A program made the position numbers and the translations under genes. From positions 62,001-126,000 of the forward strand of contig NZ_WTVN01000003.1 of NCBI RefSeq assembly GCF_012910905.1: a stretch of DNA of 64,000 nucleotides, written 5' to 3'. Shown piece by piece: positions 45,096 to 55,277 of this stretch. This DNA is from Aromatoleum toluvorans (GTDB taxonomy: Bacteria > Pseudomonadota > Gammaproteobacteria > Burkholderiales > Rhodocyclaceae). A model generated the notes under the pieces. That model ran no database searches and had not been told where the DNA came from. It saw only the letters and a program-made list of their open reading frames with translations. How positions within the stretch are numbered: the first letter of the stretch is position 1; every line of letters starts with the position of its first letter.

Positions 45096-46034
45096 TCATC
45101 GTCCGGCCAGGAAGTCGCGCACCAGTCCGATCTGCGCACGGTCCATCAGCACGGGGGCGTGACCGACGCCCGGAATCTCCTCGAGCCGCGCGCGCGGGCC
45201 GGTTTCGCCCATCTGGCGGAAGATCTCCGGCGCGAGCAGGTCGGACTCGGCGCCCCGAATGACCATCGTGGGGCACCGGATCGCCTTGAAGATATCCCAC
45301 AGATCGACATCGACGGCCACCGGCGCTTCCCGGAACACGTCCCCGAGCCCCGGGTCATACACCATCGCGAAGCCCCCTTCCACGGGGCGGACCGAATAGC
45401 GGGTCAGGTGCAGCCACTGCTCGTCGGTGAGCGGCCCGAAAGGAGCACTGACCACCCGGATCCAGGCTTCGGCTTCCGCCATGCTGGAAAATTTCGGCGC
45501 ATTGCCGACATACTCCCCGATGCGCTTCAGCGAAACCGCCGTGATCACCGGGCCGACGTCGTTGAGCACGAGCCGCGAAATGGGCGTGTGGGGCTTGCTT
45601 GCGATCAGCATGCCGATGATCCCGCCCATGGAGGTGCCGACCCAATGTACCGTCTCGGCATCGAGGCGTGCCAGCAGCGTGACCATGTCGGCGACGTACA
45701 CGGGAAACCCGTAATCCGACTTCACGCCCAGCCAGTCGCTGCGGCCGCGCCCGACCACGTCCGGGCAAACGACCCGGTAGTCGTCGGCGAGCGCCTGCGC
45801 GAGAAAGTCGAAATCGCGCCCGTTGCGCGTCAGCCCGTGGGCGCACACGAGCACTTTCCGGCTCGCCGGATTGCCCCATTCGGTGTAGGCCATGCGGTGG
45901 AAGCCGTGCGGGCCGATGCATTGCACGGACTTCTCGCGGACACCATGCCACGGGCGCTCGATTGCGACGTCGGCAGTCGGGGAAGAATACGGTTCCGGTG
46001 GCAACAGACGACGCAGGGAGTCGAGCAGGCTCAT
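45096..46034 (-). CDS. Alpha/beta-fold hydrolase
   Basis: 312 residues with oxyanion segment HGLTRNGRDF, nucleophile elbow GTSMGG (Ser), acidic residue near RGAESDLLAPE and catalytic His in GVGHAPVLMD. The approximately 35-residue N-terminal extension is low in motifs. Substrate not predictable. ATG 46034. It lies downstream of comEC by 52 bp. Confidence 0.85.
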   Translation of the reverse strand: MSLLDSLRRLLPPEPYSSPTADVAIERPWHGVREKSVQCIGPHGFHRMAYTEWGNPASRKVLVCAHGLTRNGRDFDFLAQALADDYRVVCPDVVGRGRSDWLGVKSDYGFPVYVADMVTLLARLDAETVHWVGTSMGGIIGMLIASKPHTPISRLVLNDVGPVITAVSLKRIGEYVGNAPKFSSMAEAEAWIRVVSAPFGPLTDEQWLHLTRYSVRPVEGGFAMVYDPGLGDVFREAPVAVDVDLWDIFKAIRCPTMVIRGAESDLLAPEIFRQMGETGPRARLEEIPGVGHAPVLMDRAQIGLVRDFLAGR

Positions 46035-46086
46035 GGCATGTAGGTCTGGCAGGCAGCGGATTGGCGAAGTGTAACAGGACGACGGG

Positions 46087-48456
46087 CTAGTGCCCGTACC
46101 AGTAGCGCGGCGCAAGCTCGCGCTGGCCCGCGATCGCGACATCGCGCGCGCCAACTTCCACCAGGACCGCACCCTGCCCGTCCGTGCGCCAGTTCGTCGC
46201 GCCGCCGTCGGTCCAGCGCTGCAGGACGGACGGATGCGGGTGATGGAACTGGTTGAGATACCCCGCCGAGTGAATGGCTGCACGCGGCGAAACGGCCGCG
46301 ACGAAGGCATCGCTCGACGACGATTTGCTGCCGTGGTGGGGAACAACGACCACGGTGCTGGCGAGCGCTGGGCCTTCGCTGCCGACCAGTTGCTGTTCCG
46401 TGGCGCGCTCGATGTCGCCCGCGAGCAGCACCGAGCCGCCCGGCGCCGCGATGCGCAGTACGCAGGAGGCGTCGTTGTCCGAGATCTTGCCCAGCACCTC
46501 GGCGCGCGGATGCAGGACACGGAACTCGACGCCGTCCCACACCCACGCCTCGCCGGCCGTGCAAGGTCGCACGGGCGGCTTGCCCTTCCCGTCCGCCTCG
46601 CCTTCCGGTACGAAATTGGCGGCGATGTCGCCCACGTTGGTGCCCCCGAGCACGGACGACATGCCCCCCGAATGGTCGAGGTCGTTGTGCGAGACGACCA
46701 GCCGGTCGATGTGACCGATGCCTGCCGCCTGCAGGTAGGGGACGACGACCCGTGCCCCCGCGTCGCCGCCCTGCCGGTAGGCCGGGCCGGTGTCGTAGAC
46801 CAGTTCATGCCGGGCAGTCTGCACGTGGACGGCGGTGCCCTGCCCGACGTCGAGCACCGTCATCCGGAACGTCCCCGGAGCCGGACGTTCGGGCACCCAC
46901 GCGAGCATCGGCAGGACCATCAGTACCCCTGCGGAGCGGGCCGGCGTGCCTCGCGGCAACATCAGCCACACGACGCCCGCGATTGCGGCGCCGGCGAGTA
47001 TCGCCGGTGGGGCCGCCTGCGACCACATCGCGAAGGGCAAGGCTGCAAGCCACTCCAGGAACACCATGAGGAGGCCGAAAAGCCCGTGCGCCAGATCGAG
47101 CAGTCCGGTCAGGGGCAGGACGATGGCGAGCAGCGTCAGCGGCGTGATCACGAAGCTCACGAGCGGAATCGCCAGCGCATTGGCCAACGGCGATACCAGC
47201 GAGAAGCCGTTGAACAACACGATCAGCGCCGGAATGGTCGCGAGCGTGATGCCGAGCTGGCTCGCCACCGCGGCGCGCCAGCCTTTGGCGGCAGCCACCC
47301 GCCCGCCGAGCAGGAACATCAGGATCGCGACCGCGCCGAAGGACAGCCAGAAACCGGCCGCCAGGACCGCCCATGGATCGAACGCCAGCACGCACAACAG
47401 CGCAAGGCAAAGGACCTGGCTCCCCGACGGCTGACGCCCGCCGAGCAGTGCAAGCGCGACCACGGCGAGCATGATCAGCGAGCGCTGCGTCGGGATTCCC
47501 ATGCCCGCCAGGATCGCATAGGCGGCCGCCGCGACCAGCCCGGCTGCGGCAGCGGCCTTCATCGCGGGAAGACGCAGCATGCGCCGGGACGACCGCCGCC
47601 ACGCCTTGCCGACCAGCCAGGCCACGAGGATCCCGACCATCGAGACATGCAGGCCGGAGATGCTGATGAGATGGCTGATCCCGGTGTTGCGGAACACCGT
47701 CCACTGCTCGTCGGGAATCGCACGCTGATCGCCTACCGCCAGTGCGATCAGGACCCCTGCGTACTCTTTGCCCGGCAGGGCGGCCGAGAAGCGGTCACGG
47801 ATCGCGTCGCGAAGGCGATGGACGAGAATCATGGGCTGGGAAACGAAGCGGTCCAGCAGCGCGGGCGGCGGCCCGCTGCGGACGTTCCCGGTTGCGCGCA
47901 CTCCGCGCTCCAGCAAGGCGGCTTCGTAATCGTAGCCGTTCGGATTCACCAGCCCGTGCGGTCTCTTGAGTCGCACGGTGAAGCGCCAGCGCTCGCCCGG
48001 GCGTACGACGGGCGCCGTCGCCGATTCCGCGCCACGCTCCTTGGCATACCACGACAACAGGATGCGTTGCGGCACGGGGCCTGCCGCCTTCTCCACCTGA
48101 AACACGAATCGGACGCCCTGCTCGGAGGGTTCGGGCAACTCCGCAACGAGGCCGGTGACTTCGACGTCACGCCCCTCCCACGCCGGCGGAAGCTCGTCCG
48201 CGATCCGCCACGCCGCACGCCATCCCGACCATGCAAACCCGACCCCGAACGCCACCAGCAACACAAGGGCACGAAACAGGTTTTCGCGCAGCACGCCCGA
48301 CTTGTACCATTGCAACGCTGCGGCACCGCCGATGGTCAAACCGGTCGTAATCAGGATCAGCGCCGTGCCGGAGAGTAATCGAGGCTGATACTGGGCGATC
48401 CAGATACCGGCGGCGAACGAAATAATTGCCATTTGCATAGACAGGATCATGCACAT
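46087..48456 (-). CDS. comEC: DNA-uptake channel protein ComEC/Rec2
   Basis: About 789 residues. N-terminal helices and an OB-like periplasmic domain (DUF4131 region), the central Competence domain (HLISISGLHVSMVGIL, a hallmark), and a C-terminal metallo-beta-lactamase domain (DVGQGTAVHVQT, SHNDLDHSGG, VPHHGSKSSSS). It moves single-stranded DNA across the inner membrane during transformation. Start uncertain: ATGs occur at 48456, 48450, 48438 and 48432, none with a clear ribosome-binding site. Confidence 0.93.
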   Translation of the reverse strand: MCMILSMQMAIISFAAGIWIAQYQPRLLSGTALILITTGLTIGGAAALQWYKSGVLRENLFRALVLLVAFGVGFAWSGWRAAWRIADELPPAWEGRDVEVTGLVAELPEPSEQGVRFVFQVEKAAGPVPQRILLSWYAKERGAESATAPVVRPGERWRFTVRLKRPHGLVNPNGYDYEAALLERGVRATGNVRSGPPPALLDRFVSQPMILVHRLRDAIRDRFSAALPGKEYAGVLIALAVGDQRAIPDEQWTVFRNTGISHLISISGLHVSMVGILVAWLVGKAWRRSSRRMLRLPAMKAAAAAGLVAAAAYAILAGMGIPTQRSLIMLAVVALALLGGRQPSGSQVLCLALLCVLAFDPWAVLAAGFWLSFGAVAILMFLLGGRVAAAKGWRAAVASQLGITLATIPALIVLFNGFSLVSPLANALAIPLVSFVITPLTLLAIVLPLTGLLDLAHGLFGLLMVFLEWLAALPFAMWSQAAPPAILAGAAIAGVVWLMLPRGTPARSAGVLMVLPMLAWVPERPAPGTFRMTVLDVGQGTAVHVQTARHELVYDTGPAYRQGGDAGARVVVPYLQAAGIGHIDRLVVSHNDLDHSGGMSSVLGGTNVGDIAANFVPEGEADGKGKPPVRPCTAGEAWVWDGVEFRVLHPRAEVLGKISDNDASCVLRIAAPGGSVLLAGDIERATEQQLVGSEGPALASTVVVVPHHGSKSSSSDAFVAAVSPRAAIHSAGYLNQFHHPHPSVLQRWTDGGATNWRTDGQGAVLVEVGARDVAIAGQRELAPRYWYGH

Positions 48457-48562
48457 GGCACGCTGTGCGGGCAAGTGCCGCCGCCCCGCCCTTGCATTGC
48501 CTGATAATGAATGCGCCGCCGTGGCAGGCGCATGAGACCGGAATCCGAGCCCCGCAAACTGC

Positions 48563-49111
48563 ATGCGCAAGACGATCAAGCGTTTCCTGCCGAATCACGA
48601 ATCGGTGCACAACAACCGCTGGCTGCGGCCCTTCGCCGACACTTTGCTGCATCCGCGCCTGTGGCACCTGAACCGCCACTCGGTGGCCGGTGCGATCGCG
48701 GTGGGCTTGTTCTGCGGGCTGATTCCCGGGCCCTTTCAGGCGCTTGCCGCGGCGGCCGGATGCGTGCTGTTCCGCGTGAATCTGCCGCTGGCGGTAGTGA
48801 CGACGCTGTACTCGAACCCGCTCACCATCGTGCCGCTCTACGTCCTCGCCTATGAAGTCGGCAGCCGCGCGTTGGGCCTGGGGCCCAACGGGTTCATCAA
48901 GCCGCCGGAACTGGGCGACTTGGGGCTTTCCGAATGGATGGGCTCCATGGTCGACTGGATGCTGGGACTCGGCAAGCCGCTCGCGCTCGGGCTGGTCCTG
49001 CTCGCGGCGTTCTTCTCGCTGGTCGGCTATGTCGGGGTGAAGGCGGCCTGGCGCGTCTGGCTCGTCCGAACCTGGCACGGCCGCCGTGCGCGGCGCAGCG
49101 CCGGCTCCTGA
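48563..49111 (+). CDS. DUF2062 family membrane protein
   Basis: 182 residues; two or three membrane segments around GLFCGLIPGPFQALAAAAG and VTTLYSNPLTIVPLYVLAYEVG, the DUF2062 pattern. A positively charged N-terminus (MRKTIKRFLPNHE) and an Arg-rich tail. Function unknown; commonly beside comEC and lol genes in this group. Convergent with lolD at 12 bp. Confidence 0.85.
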   Translation: MRKTIKRFLPNHESVHNNRWLRPFADTLLHPRLWHLNRHSVAGAIAVGLFCGLIPGPFQALAAAAGCVLFRVNLPLAVVTTLYSNPLTIVPLYVLAYEVGSRALGLGPNGFIKPPELGDLGLSEWMGSMVDWMLGLGKPLALGLVLLAAFFSLVGYVGVKAAWRVWLVRTWHGRRARRSAGS

Positions 49112-49123
49112 GCGCCAGCCGGC

Positions 49124-49810
49124 TCAGACCAGCCGGCCGTCCTCGAGGCGGAGGGTGCGTTGCGTGCGCCGCGCGAGACCCTCGTCGTGCGTGACGATGA
49201 TGAAACTCGTCGCATGACGTTCATTGAGACTGAGCATCAGGTCGAACACGATCTCCGCGGTCTTGCGGTCGAGATTGCCGGTCGGCTCGTCCGCCAGCAC
49301 GCAGGCGGGCTCGGTCACCAGGGCCCGCGCAATCGCGGCGCGCTGGCGCTCTCCGCCCGACAACTCGCCCGGCGCATGATCGAGCCGGTGGCCGAGGCCC
49401 ACTTCCTTGAGCATCGCCTCCGCGCGCGCCTCGGCCTCGGCGCGATCCAGCCGCCGGATGAAGAGCGGCATGGCAACGTTCTCGAGCGCTGAGAACTCCG
49501 GCAGCAGGTGGTGGAACTGGTAGACGAAGCCGAGCGTCTCGTTGCGCACCCGCCCCCGCTCGGCATCCGACATGCCCGAAAACGCGCGCCCGTTGAGCTC
49601 GACCGTGCCGGAGCCGGGAATATCGAGACCGCCGAGAAGATGCAGCAGCGTGCTTTTCCCGGACCCTGACGCGCCCACGATGGACAGCCGCTCTCCGCGC
49701 TTCACCTCCAGCGTGACGTCGTGCAGCACGCGCACCGCGTCGGCGCCTTCGCGGAAGGTCTTCGACAGGCCGCGGCAGGCCAGTACCGTCTCGTTCATCG
49801 GCTCACTCAT
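49124..49810 (-). CDS. lolD: Lipoprotein-releasing ABC transporter ATPase
   Basis: 228-residue ABC ATPase: Walker [10 protein letters not shown] (46-54), signature LSGGERQR, Walker [12 protein letters not shown]. With LolC/E it extracts lipoproteins from the inner membrane to LolA. ATG 49810 overlaps the lolC/E stop by eight bases; a Met four residues later is a possible alternative. Confidence 0.95.
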   Translation of the reverse strand: MSEPMNETVLACRGLSKTFREGADAVRVLHDVTLEVKRGERLSIVGASGSGKSTLLHLLGGLDIPGSGTVELNGRAFSGMSDAERGRVRNETLGFVYQFHHLLPEFSALENVAMPLFIRRLDRAEAEARAEAMLKEVGLGHRLDHAPGELSGGERQRAAIARALVTEPACVLADEPTGNLDRKTAEIVFDLMLSLNERHATSFIIVTHDEGLARRTQRTLRLEDGRLV

Positions 49811-51056
49811 AACGCAGCGCCTCGGCGGGGTTCACGCGGCTTGCCCGCCAGCTCGGATAAAGGGTCGCGACCAGTGTCAGCACGAAGGACACCGACACGA
49901 TGGTCACGACGTCGGCGGCGAGCACCTTCGACGGCAACTCGCTGATGTAATAGATTTCCTTGTTCCACAGCGTCGCGCCGGTCACGGCCTCGAGCGCGGG
50001 GATCACCACGTCGAGGTTGTTCGCCAGCAGCAGGCCGCCGACCACGCCGCCGGCGAGTCCGACGAGGCCGATGATCGCCCCCTGCAGCACGAAGATGGTC
50101 ATGATCGAGCGCGGGCTGGCGCCGAGCGTGCGCAGGATCGCGATGTCGGCGTACTTCTCCTGCACCGCCATCACGAGCGTCGAGACGATGTTGAAGGCGG
50201 CCACCGCGACGATGAGGAAGAGGATGATCGTCATCATCGTCTTCTCCAGCGCGACGGCGCGGAAGAAGTTCGCATGGCTGCGCGTCCAGTCGCTGACGAC
50301 CAGGTCCGCATCGAGGCGCCCGGTGAGTTCGCGTGCCACACGGGGCGCCGCGAAGAGGTCGTCGAGCTTGAGCCGCACCCCGCTCACGCGGTCGTCCATG
50401 CGATAGAGCACCTGCGCGTCCTGCATATGCACGAGCGCCAGGCCCGAGTCGTATTCATACATGCCCGCCTCGAAGATGCCGACCACCTCGAACTGCTTGA
50501 CCCGCGGCAGCACCGCAGCGGGCGTCACGAGGCCCTGCGGCGCAATCAGCGTCACCTTGTCGCCCACCTGCGCGCGCAGCGCGAAAGCCAGATCGCGGCC
50601 GAGCACGATGCCGAACCGCCCCGGCTGCAGCGCGTCGAGACTGCCCGCCCGCATGTGGCGTGCAAAGTCCGCAACCTTGTCTTCCGAGCCCGGGAGCACG
50701 CCGCGCACGAGCGTGCCGCGCACCGCCTGGTCGAACGAAAGCATGCCCTGCTCCTGAATATAGGGGGCTGCCGCGCGGACATTCGGATGCTGGCTCGCCT
50801 GGTCCGCCACCTGTTGCCACGACTCGAGCTCGCCGCCGGGGCCGGAAATCTGGATGTGCGACGCGACGCCGAGGATGCGGGTGCGCAGTTCCTCCTGAAA
50901 CCCGTTCATCACCGACAGCACGACGATCAGGGCCGCGACGCCCAGGCCGGTCCCCAGCATCGAGACGAGGGAGATGAAGGAGATGAAGCGATTGCGCCCC
51001 TGCGCGCGCTTTCGCGAGCGGGTATAGCGCAGTCCAACCAGTATTTCGTATCGCAT
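49803..51056 (-). CDS. lolC: Lipoprotein-releasing ABC transporter permease
   Basis: 417 residues. One N-terminal helix ([20 protein letters not shown]), a large periplasmic domain (about 50-260) and three C-terminal helices, the FtsX/MacB permease layout. It belongs to the LolC/LolE family. Only one permease gene is present with lolD, so it may act as a homodimer (LolF-type) instead of LolC plus LolE. ATG 51056. Confidence 0.93.
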   Translation of the reverse strand: MRYEILVGLRYTRSRKRAQGRNRFISFISLVSMLGTGLGVAALIVVLSVMNGFQEELRTRILGVASHIQISGPGGELESWQQVADQASQHPNVRAAAPYIQEQGMLSFDQAVRGTLVRGVLPGSEDKVADFARHMRAGSLDALQPGRFGIVLGRDLAFALRAQVGDKVTLIAPQGLVTPAAVLPRVKQFEVVGIFEAGMYEYDSGLALVHMQDAQVLYRMDDRVSGVRLKLDDLFAAPRVARELTGRLDADLVVSDWTRSHANFFRAVALEKTMMTIILFLIVAVAAFNIVSTLVMAVQEKYADIAILRTLGASPRSIMTIFVLQGAIIGLVGLAGGVVGGLLLANNLDVVIPALEAVTGATLWNKEIYYISELPSKVLAADVVTIVSVSFVLTLVATLYPSWRASRVNPAEALRYE

Positions 51057-51219
51057 TTGCCTTGGGCGGAAGTTGCCGGCAAAACCGGAAAACCCGGCAT
51101 TGTGCCCCTTGTGCAGCCGCTTGGGGAGTTCGCGCGTCACCCATCCCGCATTCGCTTGCACCCGATGCGCGTGAGCATATTCGGTACGGGTTTTCCCGGA
51201 CAGGGAATACCCCCGTAGC

Positions 51220-51230
51220 TTGTCTGACAA
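51220..51230. promoter_or_regulatory. FadR-subfamily GntR operator candidate (LldR-like)
   Basis: TTGTCTGACAA fits the subfamily consensus TNGTNNNACNA perfectly and is symmetric around the central T. It lies 74 bp before the lactate permease start, where a lactate-responsive repressor would be expected. Confidence 0.5.
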
Positions 51231-51303
51231 CATCTTCGTATCGTACGCAGCGCGCCGGAAATTCCGTGCACGGTTCGACAAACAATTAAGGGGGCACACC
51301 ACC

Positions 51304-52977
<1,674 letters not shown>

Positions 52978-52988
52978 CGCGATGGAAC

Positions 52989-53022
52989 AGGCCGGCGCGT
53001 GCCTTTGCAGGCGCGCCGGCCT
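52989..53022 (+). terminator. Hairpin after lctP
   Basis: Arms AGGCCGGCGCG (52989-52999) and CGCGCCGGCCT (53012-53022), 12-base loop, no T-run. Likely a 3'-end stem between lctP and the universal stress protein gene. Confidence 0.5.
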
Positions 53023-53063
53023 CCGCGCGTAAAGCCTACATCCCGTATCAATCGGAGCATCAC

Positions 53064-53531
53064 ATGTACAAGAGAATCCTGGTCGCCGTCGATGACAGCG
53101 CGACCTCCAACGCTGCGCTTGACGAAGCGATCACGCTCGCCAAGGCCATGGGCGGTGCCCTGCGCATCGTACACGTCGCCGACGAAGCGCCGATCCGCAG
53201 CACGGTCGGGCTCGAGGCATTGCTGGACGTTGCGCAGGTCGAAGAGGCGATGCGCAAGGCGGGCACCGCGCTGCTCGATGCGGCAGCCAAGAAGGCCGCC
53301 GATGCCGGCGTGCAGGCCGAAACGGCGCTGCTCGAAGGCGACGACAAGATCGAGCTCGCGCACAAGCGCGTCGCCGAGTGGATCGTCGAGGGCGCGACCG
53401 CGTGGCAGGCCGATGTCATCGTCGCCGGCACGCACGGGCGCCGCGGGTTCGCGCGCCTCTTCGTCGGCAACGTGGCGGAGGATCTCGTTCGCCTCGCAAC
53501 GACCTCGCTGATCCTCGTCCGCGGGCAGTAG
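53064..53531 (+). CDS. Universal stress protein (UspA family)
   Basis: 155 residues with ILVAVDDSATSNAAL at the start and the ATP-binding loop GTHGRRGFARLFVGN near the end (G-x2-G-x9-G pattern). UspA proteins bind ATP and are induced under starvation or low oxygen. ATG 53064 follows CGGAGC. It may share the lctP transcript through read-through of the intervening hairpin. Confidence 0.93.
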   Translation: MYKRILVAVDDSATSNAALDEAITLAKAMGGALRIVHVADEAPIRSTVGLEALLDVAQVEEAMRKAGTALLDAAAKKAADAGVQAETALLEGDDKIELAHKRVAEWIVEGATAWQADVIVAGTHGRRGFARLFVGNVAEDLVRLATTSLILVRGQ

Positions 53532-53540
53532 CAAGTATTT

Positions 53541-53618
53541 CCGGACGCGCGCAGGCGTCCGGACTCCGAGCACTCGGGCGCCCCGTGGCCATCGTCGATG
53601 GCCGCCGGGCGCCCGAGT
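53541..53618 (+). terminator. Tandem hairpins after universal stress gene
   Basis: First stem CCGGACGC (53541-53548) with GCGTCCGG (53555-53562). Second, longer stem ACTCGGGCGCCC (53572-53583) with GGGCGCCCGAGT (53607-53618) and an inner GGCCATCG/CGATGGCC stem. No T-run, but together probably a transcript end. Confidence 0.6.
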
Positions 53619-53678
53619 CGTTCTTGGCCCGAGACGATCACGGATGAAAGGCGGGGTGGTGCTTTCGATACAATCCTG

Positions 53679-53730
53679 TTGTCATTTAAACATGACAATA
53701 CAATAATATCGATCGCTCAAATATTGAGCG
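53679..53730 (+). promoter_or_regulatory. AT-rich promoter region with two inverted repeats before HiPIP
   Basis: TTGTCAT-N6-ATGACAA (53679-53698) and CGCTCAA-N3-TTGAGCG (53714-53730). TTGTCA at 53679-53684 and AATAAT at 53702-53707 have 17-base spacing and may be the -35 and -10. The second repeat would then sit at the start site. Confidence 0.4.
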
Positions 53731-53748
53731 CAAACACAGGAGAGTCCG

Positions 53749-54012
53749 ATGAATCCGTCTCGCCGCAGCATGCTGAAACTGGGTGGTATGTCGCTCGCCA
53801 TGATCCCGATCGTCGCGTTGGCAGGGAAAAACGATGGTATCCGCAGCTCGATGAAGTACAAGGACGCGCCCGAAGGCGACAAGAAGTGCGCCAACTGCAA
53901 TCTCTTCGTTCCGGGCGCTTCGGCGACCGATCCCGGCGGCTGCAAGGTATTCCCGAACGACACCGAGATCTCGCCGAACGGTTATTGCATGGCCTGGGCA
54001 AAGAAGGGCTGA
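53749..54012 (+). CDS. High-potential iron-sulfur protein (HiPIP)
   Basis: 87-residue precursor. The Tat-type signal SRRSMLKLGG (4-13) ends near residue 26. The mature domain has four cluster Cys at 47, 50, 65 and 80 (C-x2-C-x14-C-x14-C), the HiPIP pattern. It shuttles single electrons in the periplasm, often to oxidases or reaction centres. GGAGAG precedes ATG 53749. Confidence 0.93.
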   Translation: MNPSRRSMLKLGGMSLAMIPIVALAGKNDGIRSSMKYKDAPEGDKKCANCNLFVPGASATDPGGCKVFPNDTEISPNGYCMAWAKKG

Positions 54013-54184
54013 GCCCACGCCGCGCGAGGGTGCGACAGCCTGATCCGTCACGTGACCTCCGCCTCCCGGCGCCCCGTCCGCCGCGGAAGTCGGGAAGCTG
54101 CCGCATCCTCCCCGGCCCGGGGCGCCACCCGGCCGGGCAGTCCCGATGTGCTAGACTCGCTGCCGGATTTTGACCCGGCCCCCC

Positions 54185-55255
54185 ATGCAGATTCATCTCG
54201 TCGTTCCCGGCCTCATCTGGCCGGGCATCTCGGCTCTCGGCCCCGCTTCCGGACTCGAACTGACCTCGCTCGCCTGGCTGCTCGGCCAGGGAAGGCGCCA
54301 TCTCGCGCCTTTCGAGCCGCTCGATACCCAGCTCGCGCGCCTCATGGGCTACACGGACGACGCGTGTGCCGGACCTCTCCCGCTCGCCACCCTGCGCAGG
54401 CTCGGCGAACCAGGTTTGCCCGCCCCGGAGCCGGGCGCCGAGTGGCTCTGTGCCGACCCCGTCAATCTGTCGTTCGCGCGCGAGCACCTGCTGCTGAACG
54501 AATTCCCCGGGAACGAACCCGCGCCGGACGAGGTTGCGGCATTGATTTCGGCGCTGAACGATACGTTCGGCGATCTCGGCACGTTCGAAGCCGCTGCGCC
54601 GAACCGATGGTATTTGCGCGTGGCCGCCCCAACCCGCGCGCGCTTCTTTCCGCTGCACGACGTCGTCGGCCGGCCCGTGCGCGATTTCCTGCCCGAGGGG
54701 GAGGACGCGCGCCTGTGGCAGCGCACGCTGAACGAGCTGCAGATCGTGCTGCACAACCATCCGGCGAACCAGGCGCGCGAAGCGGCAGGACACCGGCCGG
54801 TTAACAGCCTCTGGTTCTGGGGGGGCGGCACGCTTCCGTCGAGCATTCCCCACCCGCACGGCGCGATCCAGACGGATGATCCGCTGATGCGCGGCTTTGC
54901 CATCGCCGCGGGCTGCACGCCGGACACGCCGGATTGCGGCAAGGCACTGGGGCAGGACACCCTCGTTGTACTCGAGGATCTGCTTCTGCCCGCGCGGCAT
55001 CTCGACATCGACAGCTGGAGAGACCGCCTCCAGCAGCTCGAACGCGCCTGGTTCGCCCCGCTTGCGGCGGCGCTGCGAAGCAAGCGATTGAACGAGCTCC
55101 GCATTACCGCAGCGGGCGACCGCGGGACCCTCGAACTGACCGTGCGCGCTACCGACGCCTGGAAATTCTGGCGCAAGCCGTTCTCCCTCGACGTTCTGTT
55201 GAAGTCCTTCGCCCCAACAACCTCTGCCGCGGCCGACGGCGTCGGCCAACGCTAG
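54185..55255 (+). CDS. RpfE-type / phosphoglycerate mutase-like protein
   Basis: 356 residues, starting MQIHLVVPGLIWPG, with NSLWFWGGGTLP in the middle and TDAWKFWRKPF near the end, typical of the 'regulatory protein RpfE type' family. Its fold is related to cofactor-independent phosphoglycerate mutase but metal ligands are mostly missing. Function unknown. It lies 22 bp before recJ, its usual neighbour. Confidence 0.7.
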   Translation: MQIHLVVPGLIWPGISALGPASGLELTSLAWLLGQGRRHLAPFEPLDTQLARLMGYTDDACAGPLPLATLRRLGEPGLPAPEPGAEWLCADPVNLSFAREHLLLNEFPGNEPAPDEVAALISALNDTFGDLGTFEAAAPNRWYLRVAAPTRARFFPLHDVVGRPVRDFLPEGEDARLWQRTLNELQIVLHNHPANQAREAAGHRPVNSLWFWGGGTLPSSIPHPHGAIQTDDPLMRGFAIAAGCTPDTPDCGKALGQDTLVVLEDLLLPARHLDIDSWRDRLQQLERAWFAPLAAALRSKRLNELRITAAGDRGTLELTVRATDAWKFWRKPFSLDVLLKSFAPTTSAAADGVGQR

Positions 55256-55277
55256 CCCTCCTCCCAAGCAGGCCCCG

